Positions 1 to 8,247 of a DNA stretch of 64,000 nucleotides are shown here, piece by piece. The DNA comes from Leptolyngbya sp. FACHB-261 (GTDB lineage: Bacteria; Cyanobacteriota; Cyanobacteriia; FACHB-261): contig NZ_JACJPL010000032.1 in NCBI RefSeq assembly GCF_014696065.1, forward strand, positions 1 to 64,000. Reading direction: 5' to 3'. Under the pieces are notes generated by a model, which did no database searches, had not been told where the DNA came from, and worked only from the letters and a program-made list of their open reading frames with translations. How positions within the stretch are numbered: position 1 is the first letter of the stretch; each line of letters opens with the position of its first letter. A program made the position numbers and the translations under genes.

Positions 1-46
1 GGCTTCTGTTGCACCAGAAGTGCCTCAGAAACCAGTTCGGCCTTGA
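1..46 (+). CDS. Possible 3' end of an upstream gene (partial)
   Basis: The frame beginning at base 2 is open from the window edge to a TGA at 44-46 and reads as a proline/valine-rich tail ending in VPQKPVRP. Such tails are common at protein C-termini, but 14 codons cannot establish a gene. No function can be given. Confidence 0.3.
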   Translation, partial: ASVAPEVPQKPVRP

Positions 47-328
47 AGACCCTTAGGTCCTCTCCGCCTCACTTTTCTTTTCCTTGACGAGGTTCTTGTG
101 TGCTCGTTGGCTTCTAAACTATTCTATTATCCAGGTCCGGAGCGGTTAGTTCGGGAGGTGGGGGTCGCTTGCGCTTGCCTTTCCCGACCGCTTGACCAAT
201 ATAGCTACCTCCACTCCCTTAAGTCAACCCCCAAAACACGAGATTTTCTAAACTGGCTGAAACGCTTGTCAGTAAAGGCTCTGAGGCTCATGGTAGGGTG
301 GTTTTTGATGAGCGAATGGGGAGGAGTC

Positions 329-1222
329 ATGAATTTTCAAGCGATTATCAGCACGCTGCATAGGTTCTGGGCTGAGCAGGGATGTTTGATTGCGCAGCCC
401 TATGACACAGAGAAGGGGGCTGGGACGATGAACCCTCATACATTTCTACGAGCGATTGGACCAGAACCCTGGAGTGTTGCTTACGTAGAGCCCTCACGCA
501 GACCAACGGACGGGCGTTACGGTGAGAATCCAAACCGGTATCAGCACTACTACCAGTACCAGGTTCTGATTAAGCCATCGCCCAACAATATTCAGGAGGT
601 CTACTTAGAGTCTCTGCGGGGCTTAGGGATTAAGCCGGAAGATCACGACATTCGATTTGTTGAGGATAACTGGGAGGCTCCGACTTTAGGAGCCTGGGGG
701 GTGGGCTGGGAAGTCTGGCTAGACGGAATGGAGATCACCCAGTTCACTTATTTTCAACAATGCGGCGGAATTGATTGTCGGCCCGTACCGATCGAAATCA
801 CCTACGGCTTAGAGCGGTTGGCGATGTATTTGCAGGGGGTTAATGACATCAAGGACATCCAGTGGACCGAAGGAGTGACCTACGGAGATGTGCATTTACA
901 GGGTGAGGTCGAAGAATCAACCTACAACTTTAAGACGTCAAATCCTGACATGTTGCTAACGTTGTTTGGTCTATACGAGCAAGAGGCCAGCGCACAGATT
1001 GAGGCAAAGTTAGTGCTGCCAGCGTTTAACTATGTATTGAAGTGCTCTCACACTTTTAATCTGTTGGATGCACGCGGCGTGATTTCAGTAACGGAGAGAG
1101 CCCGTTACATTGGGCGAATCCGGAACTTGGCTCGACGGGTAGCACAACTTTACCTAGCGCAACGACAGGAAATGGGCTTTCCACTTGGCAACGCGAGCCT
1201 GCTCCAGAATGCAGTAGCCTGA
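329..1222 (+). CDS. glyQ: Glycyl-tRNA synthetase, alpha subunit
   Basis: Catalytic alpha subunit of the bacterial alpha2-beta2 class II glycyl-tRNA synthetase, which charges tRNA-Gly with glycine in the cytoplasm. The 297-residue product begins MNFQAIIST and carries the family's conserved blocks: [20 protein letters not shown] near residue 25, the [13 protein letters not shown] block, and the [13 protein letters not shown] block near the end. An in-frame start exists at 98, but ATG 329 is preferred. It follows a strong GGGGAGGAG ribosome site, matches the usual family N-terminus, and the 77 residues upstream look unrelated. The beta subunit (glyS) is not in this window, as is usual in cyanobacteria, where the two genes are unlinked. 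Confidence 0.96.
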   Translation: MNFQAIISTLHRFWAEQGCLIAQPYDTEKGAGTMNPHTFLRAIGPEPWSVAYVEPSRRPTDGRYGENPNRYQHYYQYQVLIKPSPNNIQEVYLESLRGLGIKPEDHDIRFVEDNWEAPTLGAWGVGWEVWLDGMEITQFTYFQQCGGIDCRPVPIEITYGLERLAMYLQGVNDIKDIQWTEGVTYGDVHLQGEVEESTYNFKTSNPDMLLTLFGLYEQEASAQIEAKLVLPAFNYVLKCSHTFNLLDARGVISVTERARYIGRIRNLARRVAQLYLAQRQEMGFPLGNASLLQNAVA

Positions 1223-1342
1223 GCGCACGGGCGCGGGAAATTGACGAAAATTGCTAAGATTCGGTATCTCTGCAAGTAAGCCATAGGTCAAGCCATACTC
1301 ATAGGATTTAGCCTCATTGATTAGGATTAGGACTTAGTTTCT

Positions 1343-1861
1343 ATGCATTATCTGCCTAGCCGTCTGTCAATTTTTGTAGACGGCAATAATATGTTCTATG
1401 CACAGCAAAAAAATGGTTGGTTTTTTGACCCTCGACGGGTACTAGAGCACTTTACTGCACGACCAGGGGTTTCCTTAGTCAATGCCTTTTGGTACACAGG
1501 CCTGAAGGACCCACAAGATCAGCGAGGCTTTAGAGACGCTCTGATTAGTCTGGGCTATACAGTACGCACTAAATTGTTGAAGGAATATTACGACGATAAC
1601 TCAGGGCGCTACTCGCAAAAGGCAAATTTAGATATTGAAATTGTTGTAGATATGTTTAACACAGTCGATCAGTACGATCAAGTGGTGCTGTTTAGTGGAG
1701 ATGGTGATTTTGAACGGGCAGTAGAGTTACTTCGGGGTCGAAAAACACATATTACTGTGGTTTCGACGGAGGGAATGATTGCCCGGGAGCTGCGTAATGC
1801 AACAGATCGATACATTGATCTGAATGATATTCGCAAACATATTGAAAAGGCTGACTACTGA
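1343..1861 (+). CDS. NYN-domain (LabA/DUF88-like) protein, putative RNase
   Basis: 172-residue single-domain NYN protein, a PIN-like fold whose members are metal-dependent ribonucleases or RNA-binding regulators. The acidic motifs expected for metal binding are visible: VDGNN at 12-16, the aspartates of LDIEIVVDMF (about 96-104) and SGDGDF at 118-123. The cyanobacterial relatives include LabA, a circadian output regulator, but similarity at this level does not identify LabA itself. It begins a run of three plus-strand genes: the next gene starts 5 bases after its stop, and the third overlaps the second by 4 bases. That spacing suggests one transcript. Actual nuclease activity is inferred from the family. 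Confidence 0.85.
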   Translation: MHYLPSRLSIFVDGNNMFYAQQKNGWFFDPRRVLEHFTARPGVSLVNAFWYTGLKDPQDQRGFRDALISLGYTVRTKLLKEYYDDNSGRYSQKANLDIEIVVDMFNTVDQYDQVVLFSGDGDFERAVELLRGRKTHITVVSTEGMIARELRNATDRYIDLNDIRKHIEKADY

Positions 1862-1866
1862 CTCCC

Positions 1867-2814
1867 ATGCCCTTTTTCTCATTAGATGAACGGTTAACCG
1901 CTTTGGGCAATCGAGTTCTGGAGCAGACTTGGGAAACCTTTTCGCACCGCGGCTTAGCTCGTAATCAATTGGCTCTGACTTGGTTGGTTTACGATACACC
2001 TGTCTTTGTTAATACTGGAGGGGCGCTCTCAGCTGAGGAGTTTTGGAAGCAGTCTGTGCGCGGCTTCAGCTACCGAGGTGTGGAGCGTCTCTACCCGGCT
2101 AGTGTGGTGAAATTGTTTTACCTCGTCGCGGTGCATGAGTGGTTGCAATCTCAGATGATCGCAACCTCGCCTGAGTTAGATCGGGCTGTGCGTGACATGA
2201 TCGTTGATTCCAGTAACGATGCGACAGGTCTGGTCGTGGATTCACTAACCGGGACGACCAGTGGACCAGAACTACCGGCTGGTCCTTTTGAAACTTGGCA
2301 ATCGCAGCGCAACATTGTGAACCGCTACTACCAATCTTTAGGCTGGGTAGAGTTGGAAAGCATCAACGTCAATCAGAAAACTTGGTGCGATGGACCCTAT
2401 GGGCGTGAGCGCGCCTTTTTGGGGGAAATGCTGGAAAACCGCAACATGTTGACCACTGATGCAACAGCCCGTTTGTTACACAGTATTGTTGGGGGTGTGA
2501 CAGTGAGCGCAGCTCGTTCTCAGGAGATGATGGGCTTATTGCGGCGCAGTCTAGACCCCACAGAACTGGCTGCTCATCCGGAGAACCAAGTTACTGGTTT
2601 TTTAGGAGCGGGGCTACCAGCAACAGCTCGGCTCTGGTCCAAAGCAGGCTTCACCAGCACGGTCCGCCATGACGCCGCTTACATTGAACTTCCTGACCGG
2701 GCACCTTACCTGTTGGTAGTTTTTGCAGAAGGCCGCCATCAAAGCCAAAATGAGGAATTGCTGCCCTTGATCTCGGAGCTGGTCGCTGAGGCAATGAAGG
2801 AAGCTGTAGCGTGA
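1867..2814 (+). CDS. Beta-lactamase-related serine hydrolase
   Basis: 315-residue protein of the penicillin-recognising serine hydrolase fold (class A beta-lactamase-like). The nucleophile motif SxxK is S79-V-V-K82 within YPASVVKLF. The second motif appears as SSND at 115-118 (S-N-D instead of S-D-N). The third motif is KAG at 259-261 instead of KTG. No signal peptide or lipobox is seen, so it is probably cytoplasmic, which argues against a secreted antibiotic-resistance enzyme. Many cyanobacteria carry such proteins with unknown substrates. It lies between a NYN gene (5-base gap) and a 2H phosphoesterase gene (GTGA overlap), so it is probably co-transcribed with both. Confidence 0.8.
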   Translation: MPFFSLDERLTALGNRVLEQTWETFSHRGLARNQLALTWLVYDTPVFVNTGGALSAEEFWKQSVRGFSYRGVERLYPASVVKLFYLVAVHEWLQSQMIATSPELDRAVRDMIVDSSNDATGLVVDSLTGTTSGPELPAGPFETWQSQRNIVNRYYQSLGWVELESINVNQKTWCDGPYGRERAFLGEMLENRNMLTTDATARLLHSIVGGVTVSAARSQEMMGLLRRSLDPTELAAHPENQVTGFLGAGLPATARLWSKAGFTSTVRHDAAYIELPDRAPYLLVVFAEGRHQSQNEELLPLISELVAEAMKEAVA

Positions 2815-3395
2815 CGGCTGAGAAATCAGGCTTATTCTTTATTGCCTTGGTGCCGCCGCAGGAGATTCAAGCACAGGTCGAGACAGTTCGCGATCTTTTT
2901 GTGGAACGCTACGGAAGCGCTCACGCTAAAAAGTCGCCTCCCCACATTACGCTGAAAGCACCGTTTCATTGGCCTAAAGACCTGCCTGAGCCTCGGCCAG
3001 AAGCAGAGCTGCATCAGTTTTTGAGACAGTTTAGCCAAGACCAAGCTCCCTTTGCAGTGGCGCTGGATGGCTTCAGTAGCTTTCCGCCACGGGTGATCTA
3101 TCTACGAGTAGAAAACAGTACGGCCTTGAACCAGATTCAAAAGACTGTGGTTCAAGGCCTAAAGTCTAGCTTCGGTCTGGCTGCGGGAGGGCATGAGAAC
3201 CGATTTGTACCCCATATGACTGTGGCTTTTAAGGATTTGACACCCCGTAACTATCACTTAGCTTGGGCTGAGTTTGCCTCTCAGCCTTTACGCCTAGACT
3301 TCATGGCGACAGACCTAGTGTTGCTAGCCCACAACGGACAGCGGTGGCAAGTGGAGGAGCGTTATCCGTTTTTGCAAACCACTTCTAGGCACTAA
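2811..3395 (+). CDS. 2'-5' RNA ligase / 2H phosphoesterase family protein
   Basis: 194-residue member of the 2H phosphoesterase superfamily (ThpR/LigT-like). The two diagnostic HxT motifs are present as H45-I-T47 in PPHITLKAP and H135-M-T137 in VPHMTVAF. Family members open 2',3'-cyclic phosphates or join or cut 2'-5' RNA linkages. The GTG start overlaps the TGA of the preceding hydrolase gene (GTGA), which implies translational coupling. The 3' end lies 6 bases from the end of the convergent PucC-like gene, so no separate terminator fits between them. The substrate cannot be read from sequence. Confidence 0.85.
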   Translation: MTAEKSGLFFIALVPPQEIQAQVETVRDLFVERYGSAHAKKSPPHITLKAPFHWPKDLPEPRPEAELHQFLRQFSQDQAPFAVALDGFSSFPPRVIYLRVENSTALNQIQKTVVQGLKSSFGLAAGGHENRFVPHMTVAFKDLTPRNYHLAWAEFASQPLRLDFMATDLVLLAHNGQRWQVEERYPFLQTTSRH

Positions 3396-3401
3396 TACCG
3401 C

Positions 3402-4844
3402 TCAGTCGAGTTCCCCAGCCAGAATTTGCGAAACCGCCCCTTTCATATCGGTTCGGAACTCGGTGATATTCACGCGGCTCAACAACCAAACCGCCAAAAT
3501 CATGCCGATGGCCTGGACGGTAAAAACGAGGCCGTAGGCCATTACAGGTGACGTGAACAGTTGGCGACCCAAGTCTAGGATTGCACCACCCGTTACTGTG
3601 GCTAAAGCTCGCGCCATTGCTTGAGCCAGTCCCCAAGCGCCAATAAACGTACCCGCTGTTTCTGCAGCGGTGAGATCTAACATCAGGCTGACAGCACCAG
3701 TAGTAGTGACTCCCGAAGCCAAGCCGAATACAAAGAGAACAGCTTGTAGCAGCTTTTGATTGGCCGTGAAGCCAGATAGAAGTAATAGGCCAAAGCAAGC
3801 TGCAACTAATAAGCAGCCTAGCCGTGCCGTATTTTGCTTACCCAAGCGAGGGGCTAGCAGAAAGCCGGTTGCGCTTAAGCCGATGAGAGTTCCCATCCCC
3901 CAGAAAGCGTTAAGCTTGGTTGTCTCGGCAATCGCCATCGCGAATACTTCGCCACCATAGGGCTCCAAAACAGCATCCTGCATAAACAGGCTGATGGTCA
4001 TTACCAATAGAAAGGTAAAAAAGATTCCAGTTTGACGGCTAGCGGTTAATACTTTTAAGGCTTTGCCTAAAGTAATGCCGTCTTCTCGGTCAACCAAGCT
4101 GGAACGGGAAGTGTAACGCGAATAGCGCCTCTCAATGCCAACCGTTGCAAGCAGGGCCAAGCCGAAAACGATCGCTGGCACAATTGCAAATAGACGATTG
4201 ATTGAGGCTTGTAGAACTGCTAGGGGGGCATCTAAAGCTAACTGCTTGAGTAAACTGCTACCCATAATGGCGCCAACAACGATGCCAACCATGAGCATTG
4301 ACCAAACAACCCCTACTAACTTGGACCGATTTTCTTCATCGGAGACATCAACTAATAGGGCAGCGAACGGGGTCGAGCTGCAACTGAGCGCCAAACCATA
4401 GAGAGCAAAAGCCAGGGCTAATAGAGCCGCCCAACCATAGGTCGCTAGCGTCCAGCCCTGATTTTGTAGACTGTCGCCTAAGCGCCACATGACCTGCACA
4501 GCCAGAAACACGGCTATTGAAAACAGAGCTGCCCCGAGCCAGACGTAGCCGGTTCGATGGTAGCCTCGAATCGGCTTAGCGTCGGACATCTGACCAAACC
4601 AGAGCCGAGCGGGGGAAACAAACTGGTGCATGGCAATTGCACCGGCAGCAATCCAGGCAGTAACTTTAAGTTCCCCAATCAGGACTCGGTTCAATACCCC
4701 CAGAGCAAGCACCGACATGATGCCTAACCCCATCTGAAACAGACCCAGCCGGAACATGGTAAAAACATTTACTTTAGGTAGAGCAGTTGCGACTGGGGCA
4801 TTCAACGCTCCTCCAGTTCCGGAGTCATGATTGCTACTCGTCAT
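3402..4844 (-). CDS. BCD/PucC-family MFS transporter (chlorophyll-associated)
   Basis: 480-residue, strongly hydrophobic protein with about 12 predicted membrane helices. It resembles the PucC/BCD branch of the major facilitator superfamily, whose purple-bacterial members help assemble light-harvesting complexes; cyanobacterial homologues have less certain roles. Family-like stretches include the N-terminal MFRLGLFQMGLGIMSVLALG and the RLWFGQMSDAKPIRGYHRTG loop near residue 85. The N-terminus is soluble and serine/glycine-rich. Its start lies 43 bases from the divergent rsmD start, so the two share a very short promoter region. Assignment to the PucC branch is confident; the function in pigment handling is inferred from the family. 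Confidence 0.85.
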   Translation of the reverse strand: MTSSNHDSGTGGALNAPVATALPKVNVFTMFRLGLFQMGLGIMSVLALGVLNRVLIGELKVTAWIAAGAIAMHQFVSPARLWFGQMSDAKPIRGYHRTGYVWLGAALFSIAVFLAVQVMWRLGDSLQNQGWTLATYGWAALLALAFALYGLALSCSSTPFAALLVDVSDEENRSKLVGVVWSMLMVGIVVGAIMGSSLLKQLALDAPLAVLQASINRLFAIVPAIVFGLALLATVGIERRYSRYTSRSSLVDREDGITLGKALKVLTASRQTGIFFTFLLVMTISLFMQDAVLEPYGGEVFAMAIAETTKLNAFWGMGTLIGLSATGFLLAPRLGKQNTARLGCLLVAACFGLLLLSGFTANQKLLQAVLFVFGLASGVTTTGAVSLMLDLTAAETAGTFIGAWGLAQAMARALATVTGGAILDLGRQLFTSPVMAYGLVFTVQAIGMILAVWLLSRVNITEFRTDMKGAVSQILAGELD

Positions 4845-4887
4845 ATCGGTTTGTGTAATACGTTTTCAACATATACCAGTTAAAGAG

Positions 4888-5439
4888 ATGGCACTGCGAG
4901 TCTACGGAAATCGACGCTTACGTACCCTGGAAGGATTGGCAACACGGCCAACGCCAGGGCGCGTACGGGAGGCCCTATTTAATATTTGGCGGGACAAAAT
5001 TGAGGGTTGTCACTGGCTTGATCTGTGCACTGGCATTGGTAGTTTAGGCGCTGAAGCCCTACTGCGGGGAGCCCAATCGGTAGTAGGGATTGAGCTAGCT
5101 GGAGCTGCTGTCCGAGTGATCGAAGAAAACTGGCAACGCTGTGCCCAGGAGGGCCAAAGTTTTGAAATCATTCGAGGCGACGTGGTCCAGGGAATCCACC
5201 GTTTACGTCAGAAGGAGTTAACCTTTGACTGCATTTACTTTGACCCACCTTATCAGAGTGACCTCTATGAGCCAGTACTCAATAGCATTGCTCCTTTACT
5301 AAAGCCACAGGGGGAATTAGTAGCTGAACACCTACCTAGACGACGCCTACCTGAGATCATCGGAGGACTAAGTCAAGTTGAACAGCGAGTATATGGACAC
5401 ACCAGTCTCAGTTTCTACCAACTGCGCGATGTTGACTAG
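4888..5439 (+). CDS. rsmD: 16S rRNA (guanine-966-N2)-methyltransferase
   Basis: RsmD methylates G966 of 16S rRNA during assembly of the small ribosomal subunit, using S-adenosylmethionine. The 183-residue product starts MALRVYGNRRLR and has the family N-terminus with RPTPGRVREALFN (20-32), the SAM-binding block LDLCTGIGSLGAEAL (44-58) and the catalytic DPPY at 119-122. An earlier in-frame start at 4831 would add 19 residues without family similarity and would overlap the divergent transporter gene, so ATG 4888, behind AAAGAG, is preferred. Confidence 0.93.
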   Translation: MALRVYGNRRLRTLEGLATRPTPGRVREALFNIWRDKIEGCHWLDLCTGIGSLGAEALLRGAQSVVGIELAGAAVRVIEENWQRCAQEGQSFEIIRGDVVQGIHRLRQKELTFDCIYFDPPYQSDLYEPVLNSIAPLLKPQGELVAEHLPRRRLPEIIGGLSQVEQRVYGHTSLSFYQLRDVD

Positions 5440-5692
5440 AAAATTTTGCAGAATTTGCCCGAGCTGAATCAGTTCTAGATCTGGTGCCCCAGCATCTCAA
5501 ACGCCGCTATTGATAGTACTGCTCAGCTTCTGCTTCTTTAAAATATCAACTTCAACCGTGCAATATCAATCGAATATTGACTGGGAAAACTAAATTTTTT
5601 GGACTGGCAAAGGATTGCAAGAGTGTTATTGTGACTCTTACACAGGCAAATTGACATTCTCATCCATTTTTGTTCACTATTTCCTGTAGCTT

Positions 5693-6085
5693 ATGGATCT
5701 TTGGGAGCAGATGAGCCGTCAGCGGGTCCAGCACATCGTTGATAGCTATGAGCTAAGCGGTAAAGAACCGCTTGAGTTTCAACGGCAGCTTGAGACCCTG
5801 TTACAAACTTGGGACATTGCTCGCGTAGAACTAGCATTGTGTGAAGTCCTAGTGCAATCTTGGCTACGTGTGCCACTGCCTAGAGGAACCGCTTTTTTGC
5901 AATTGACGGCTGCCCTCCTACAAGCTTGGGAAACAGGTCTTGCTGAGCCTAGTTTGACACCTATCCAATTTCAGCGCATTACTGGTCTTGAGAGTTCATT
6001 TAAGGCAACAGAATCGGCTTTAGAAGCAGAGCAAGAGCTGCCAGCGATGGTGCGTGAGCGTCCTTCCAAGCCACTGCCATCCTGA
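5693..6085 (+). CDS. Hypothetical protein
   Basis: 130-residue protein of unrecognised family, beginning MDLWEQMSRQRVQHIVDSY. It is predicted mostly helical, with no signal peptide or membrane segment. The middle (LARVELALCEVLV-type stretch, about residues 40-95) is leucine-rich, and the tail is rich in glutamate and proline. The 253-base gap upstream contains TTGACA at about 5651-5656, which could be part of a promoter. A perfect hairpin follows the stop. The gene is plausible because codon use looks normal and no competing frame exists, but no function can be proposed. Confidence 0.6.
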   Translation: MDLWEQMSRQRVQHIVDSYELSGKEPLEFQRQLETLLQTWDIARVELALCEVLVQSWLRVPLPRGTAFLQLTAALLQAWETGLAEPSLTPIQFQRITGLESSFKATESALEAEQELPAMVRERPSKPLPS

Positions 6086-6104
6086 GTCTTTACAAGTCTC
6101 TATA

Positions 6105-6127
6105 ACTTCTGCAAGAACTGCAGAAGT
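6105..6127. terminator. Perfect hairpin between convergent genes
   Basis: ACTTCTGCA (6105-6113) and TGCAGAAGT (6119-6127) form a perfect 9-bp stem around a 5-base loop. It sits between the ends of a plus-strand hypothetical gene and a minus-strand phosphatase gene. It has only a weak T-rich tail (CCATTAATTT), so a bidirectional terminator is likely but not certain. Confidence 0.55.
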
Positions 6128-6143
6128 CCATTAATTTGACAGG

Positions 6144-6623
6144 TCAACTTTTCAGCCGAGTTTGTAGAAACTGGCTGAGTACCATTAGTTGGCGGGCATC
6201 TGGACTGGCAATCGGGCGAGCGTACTGAATTTGCTGCATGGCCTCCGATAGAGAATAAGACTCAAACACGATCAGGTAGGCTGCGCACACTAAGGGTGAG
6301 CGTCCAACCCCAGCCATGCAATGTACATAGGTGTGATGTCCCTCAGTTCGCCACTGGCCTAGGACTTCCATACACTGGCTCAACTGCGTCACCTTAGGCA
6401 CTCCCCCTAGGAGGCCATCTGGGATCGGTACCCGCGTCCAAGTAAATTGGCTTTTGAGCCGAATGGGCAGGCTGCCCTCATGAATCTCGTTCAGGGTCAA
6501 GACGGCCGTAATGCCCTGTACACGCAGGCGTTCCAGATCTTGAGCTTGGGGAAATGGCCCTAGCGCGAGATAGTTTGGAATAACCCAGGCAGGTTCTCTC
6601 CAGTTGTATGGCTGATCTGCCAT
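6144..6623 (-). CDS. Dual-specificity protein phosphatase
   Basis: 159-residue cysteine-based phosphatase. The P-loop HCxxGxxRS is present as H101-C102-M-A-G-V-G-R108-S, and a likely general acid is D69 in VPIPDG. The family removes phosphate from Ser/Thr/Tyr side chains, or in some cases from other phosphorylated molecules. The start is placed at ATG 6623 (MADQPYNWRE). The longer reading to 6728 adds 35 cysteine- and serine-rich residues unlike the family. It ends at a hairpin shared with the convergent upstream gene. No partner kinase is adjacent. Confidence 0.85.
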   Translation of the reverse strand: MADQPYNWREPAWVIPNYLALGPFPQAQDLERLRVQGITAVLTLNEIHEGSLPIRLKSQFTWTRVPIPDGLLGGVPKVTQLSQCMEVLGQWRTEGHHTYVHCMAGVGRSPLVCAAYLIVFESYSLSEAMQQIQYARPIASPDARQLMVLSQFLQTRLKS

Positions 6624-6805
6624 GGACAGGCTAGGGCGAGAGTAAGAGTTCGAGACGTGGCCGGGGGAGTGGAGGCAACTGCAATAGCAGCCGCCCAAAA
6701 GCGAAAACTGGGCAAGAGGGCAGAACACGAGGACCTAGCCCAGTAATACTCTAGTGCCCTTAGCTCACCTCGCCTATCCTTCACACCATGGCACCATCAC
6801 TAATA

Positions 6806-6852
6806 GCAAGGAGGGCGATCAGATGGAACTGCCATCTAACCGCCCTCCTTGC
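6806..6852. terminator. Long hairpin downstream of a lipoprotein gene
   Basis: GCAAGGAGGGCG (6806-6817) pairs with CGCCCTCCTTGC (6841-6852), and an inner AGATGG/CCATCT pair stacks within the loop. This gives a very stable structure just after the minus-strand lipoprotein stop at 6889. There is no clear U-run on either strand, so it may stabilise the 3' end of the transcript instead of, or as well as, ending transcription. Confidence 0.6.
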
Positions 6853-6888
6853 CTGATCAGCTGAAATAGAAGCCTGTTTCAGCGAGGC

Positions 6889-7653
6889 CTAGCTCGCATC
6901 GGGATCTCTTTCAACTGACTTCTTCACTTTGCCTTCCAGCAGATCTTCGAAATTGCGCTCAACGGTGCGGGTGCTCTCGACCGAGCTATCGGGTGGATTT
7001 GTTGCCTTTCCCGCGTTGGCACCAAAGCCACTGTCTCTATCCGTTACTGACCGTGAGGTTTTCTCTACGGCTCCCTTGACTGAATCACCAGCATTTCTAG
7101 CGCGGTTACCTGTGTCGCTGACGGCGCCCTTAATCGTGTTCTGGATTTTGTCGCTGGCTTGCTCAACGCCATTTTTAGCATCTTGGCGCAAAGCTGTGGT
7201 GCGTCGCTGCGTGCTGCCTAGTGACTCGTCTAAAGCGCTGCTTACGTTATTCGTAGCGCTTTTAGTTACGCCTTTGACCTTCTCCCGAGCCGTGCCAACA
7301 GCGTTGTTTGTCCCTTCCTGGACCTTCTGAGCACCCTGTAGGGCTCGCTCAGCGTTGGTCTGAGTCTGGTTGGCACGCTTATTCATCTCTTGAACACCGC
7401 GGTCTAAGTTGCTCTCAGCATTGCGCTCAAAACGCTTGACCTTGGCATCAGCAGTGGGATTATTTGTACGCTCAGCTGCCCGCTCCATTGTAGTTTTGGA
7501 GCGTAGTTCCCCATCATTATTCACTCGTTCGGTAGCATTACTAGAACGCAGGTCGCCGCTGTACGTCCGAGTATCTGGGGTTGAGCAAGCAGTGGTGACG
7601 GCTAAAACCAACCCAAGCAACACAACACCCAATAGGGTTTTAAATCTTTTCAT
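6889..7653 (-). CDS. Lipoprotein with helical, LEA-like repeats
   Basis: 254-residue protein starting MKRFKTLLGVV. The N-terminus is a lipoprotein signal with lipobox V-T-T-A-C at about 19-23, so it should be anchored in a membrane by a lipidated cysteine. The mature part is highly polar, almost free of aromatic residues, and rich in K, N, A, T and R. Repeating segments of the type AxxxVKGxTKSATNNV recall apolipoprotein-like or LEA-type amphipathic helices. No catalytic motif is visible. ATG 7653 is chosen over the in-frame GTG/ATG codons upstream because it gives a normal signal peptide. The function is unknown; an envelope-stabilising or stress role would be a guess. Confidence 0.75.
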   Translation of the reverse strand: MKRFKTLLGVVLLGLVLAVTTACSTPDTRTYSGDLRSSNATERVNNDGELRSKTTMERAAERTNNPTADAKVKRFERNAESNLDRGVQEMNKRANQTQTNAERALQGAQKVQEGTNNAVGTAREKVKGVTKSATNNVSSALDESLGSTQRRTTALRQDAKNGVEQASDKIQNTIKGAVSDTGNRARNAGDSVKGAVEKTSRSVTDRDSGFGANAGKATNPPDSSVESTRTVERNFEDLLEGKVKKSVERDPDAS

Positions 7654-7841
7654 CCTGTACATATCTCCCAAAACAATCACCCTCACCATAGGGATCAGAG
7701 GATCGCCCTAGCCTCTGGCCGCAGAGGGATCCTCTAGGTGAGTCTCTGCTAGCACGATTTCGTTATGGTCGGTACTGTCCTATTCTGGGTGGGTTGGCTG
7801 TTTACTGCGCCTACCCACTTACCCCGGTTCAAAGACGATCT

Positions 7842-8240
7842 ATGAAACGCATGATCTCTCGCCTATTTGCTTTGGTTCTAGTCGCCGTAGTCGGCTTGAT
7901 GGGTTGCACTGCTGATCCAGGAGGCATGACCGGGGACTATCGCCAGGACACTCTTTCTCTAGTGGGTAGTTTGCGCAACGCCGTCGAAACTCCTGAGGAC
8001 AGTCCCAATAAAAAAGAACTTCAGAAGGAAGCGCGGGTTCAGATCAATGCCTTCGCTGCTCGCTACGGTCGCGATTCTGGCAAATCTACGCTGACCTCAT
8101 TTACAACCATGCGCACTGCGCTCAACTCGCTGGCTGGTCACTACAGCACTTACCCCAACCGGCCCGTACCTGAGAAGTTGAAGAAGCGTTTGCTTCAAGA
8201 ACTTCAGCAGGTTGAAGTTTCGTTGGAAAGGGGTCGTTAG
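7842..8240 (+). CDS. psb27: Photosystem II lipoprotein Psb27
   Basis: Psb27 is a lumenal lipoprotein that binds CP43-containing photosystem II assembly and repair intermediates before the manganese cluster forms. The 132-residue precursor has a signal peptide with lipobox L-M-G-C (cysteine 22), followed by the family region DYRQDTLSLVGSLRNAV and the helical core ending RLLQELQQVEVSLERGR. ATG 7842 is preferred over the upstream start at 7794 because it gives a normal lipoprotein signal. The gene ends 7 bases from the convergent cbiB stop. Confidence 0.95.
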   Translation: MKRMISRLFALVLVAVVGLMGCTADPGGMTGDYRQDTLSLVGSLRNAVETPEDSPNKKELQKEARVQINAFAARYGRDSGKSTLTSFTTMRTALNSLAGHYSTYPNRPVPEKLKKRLLQELQQVEVSLERGR

Positions 8241-8247
8241 CCACAGC

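Noticed and set aside
98-328. N-terminal extension of GlyQ from the 98 start
   Set aside because: 77 residues unlike the family, and a strong ribosome site precedes ATG 329.
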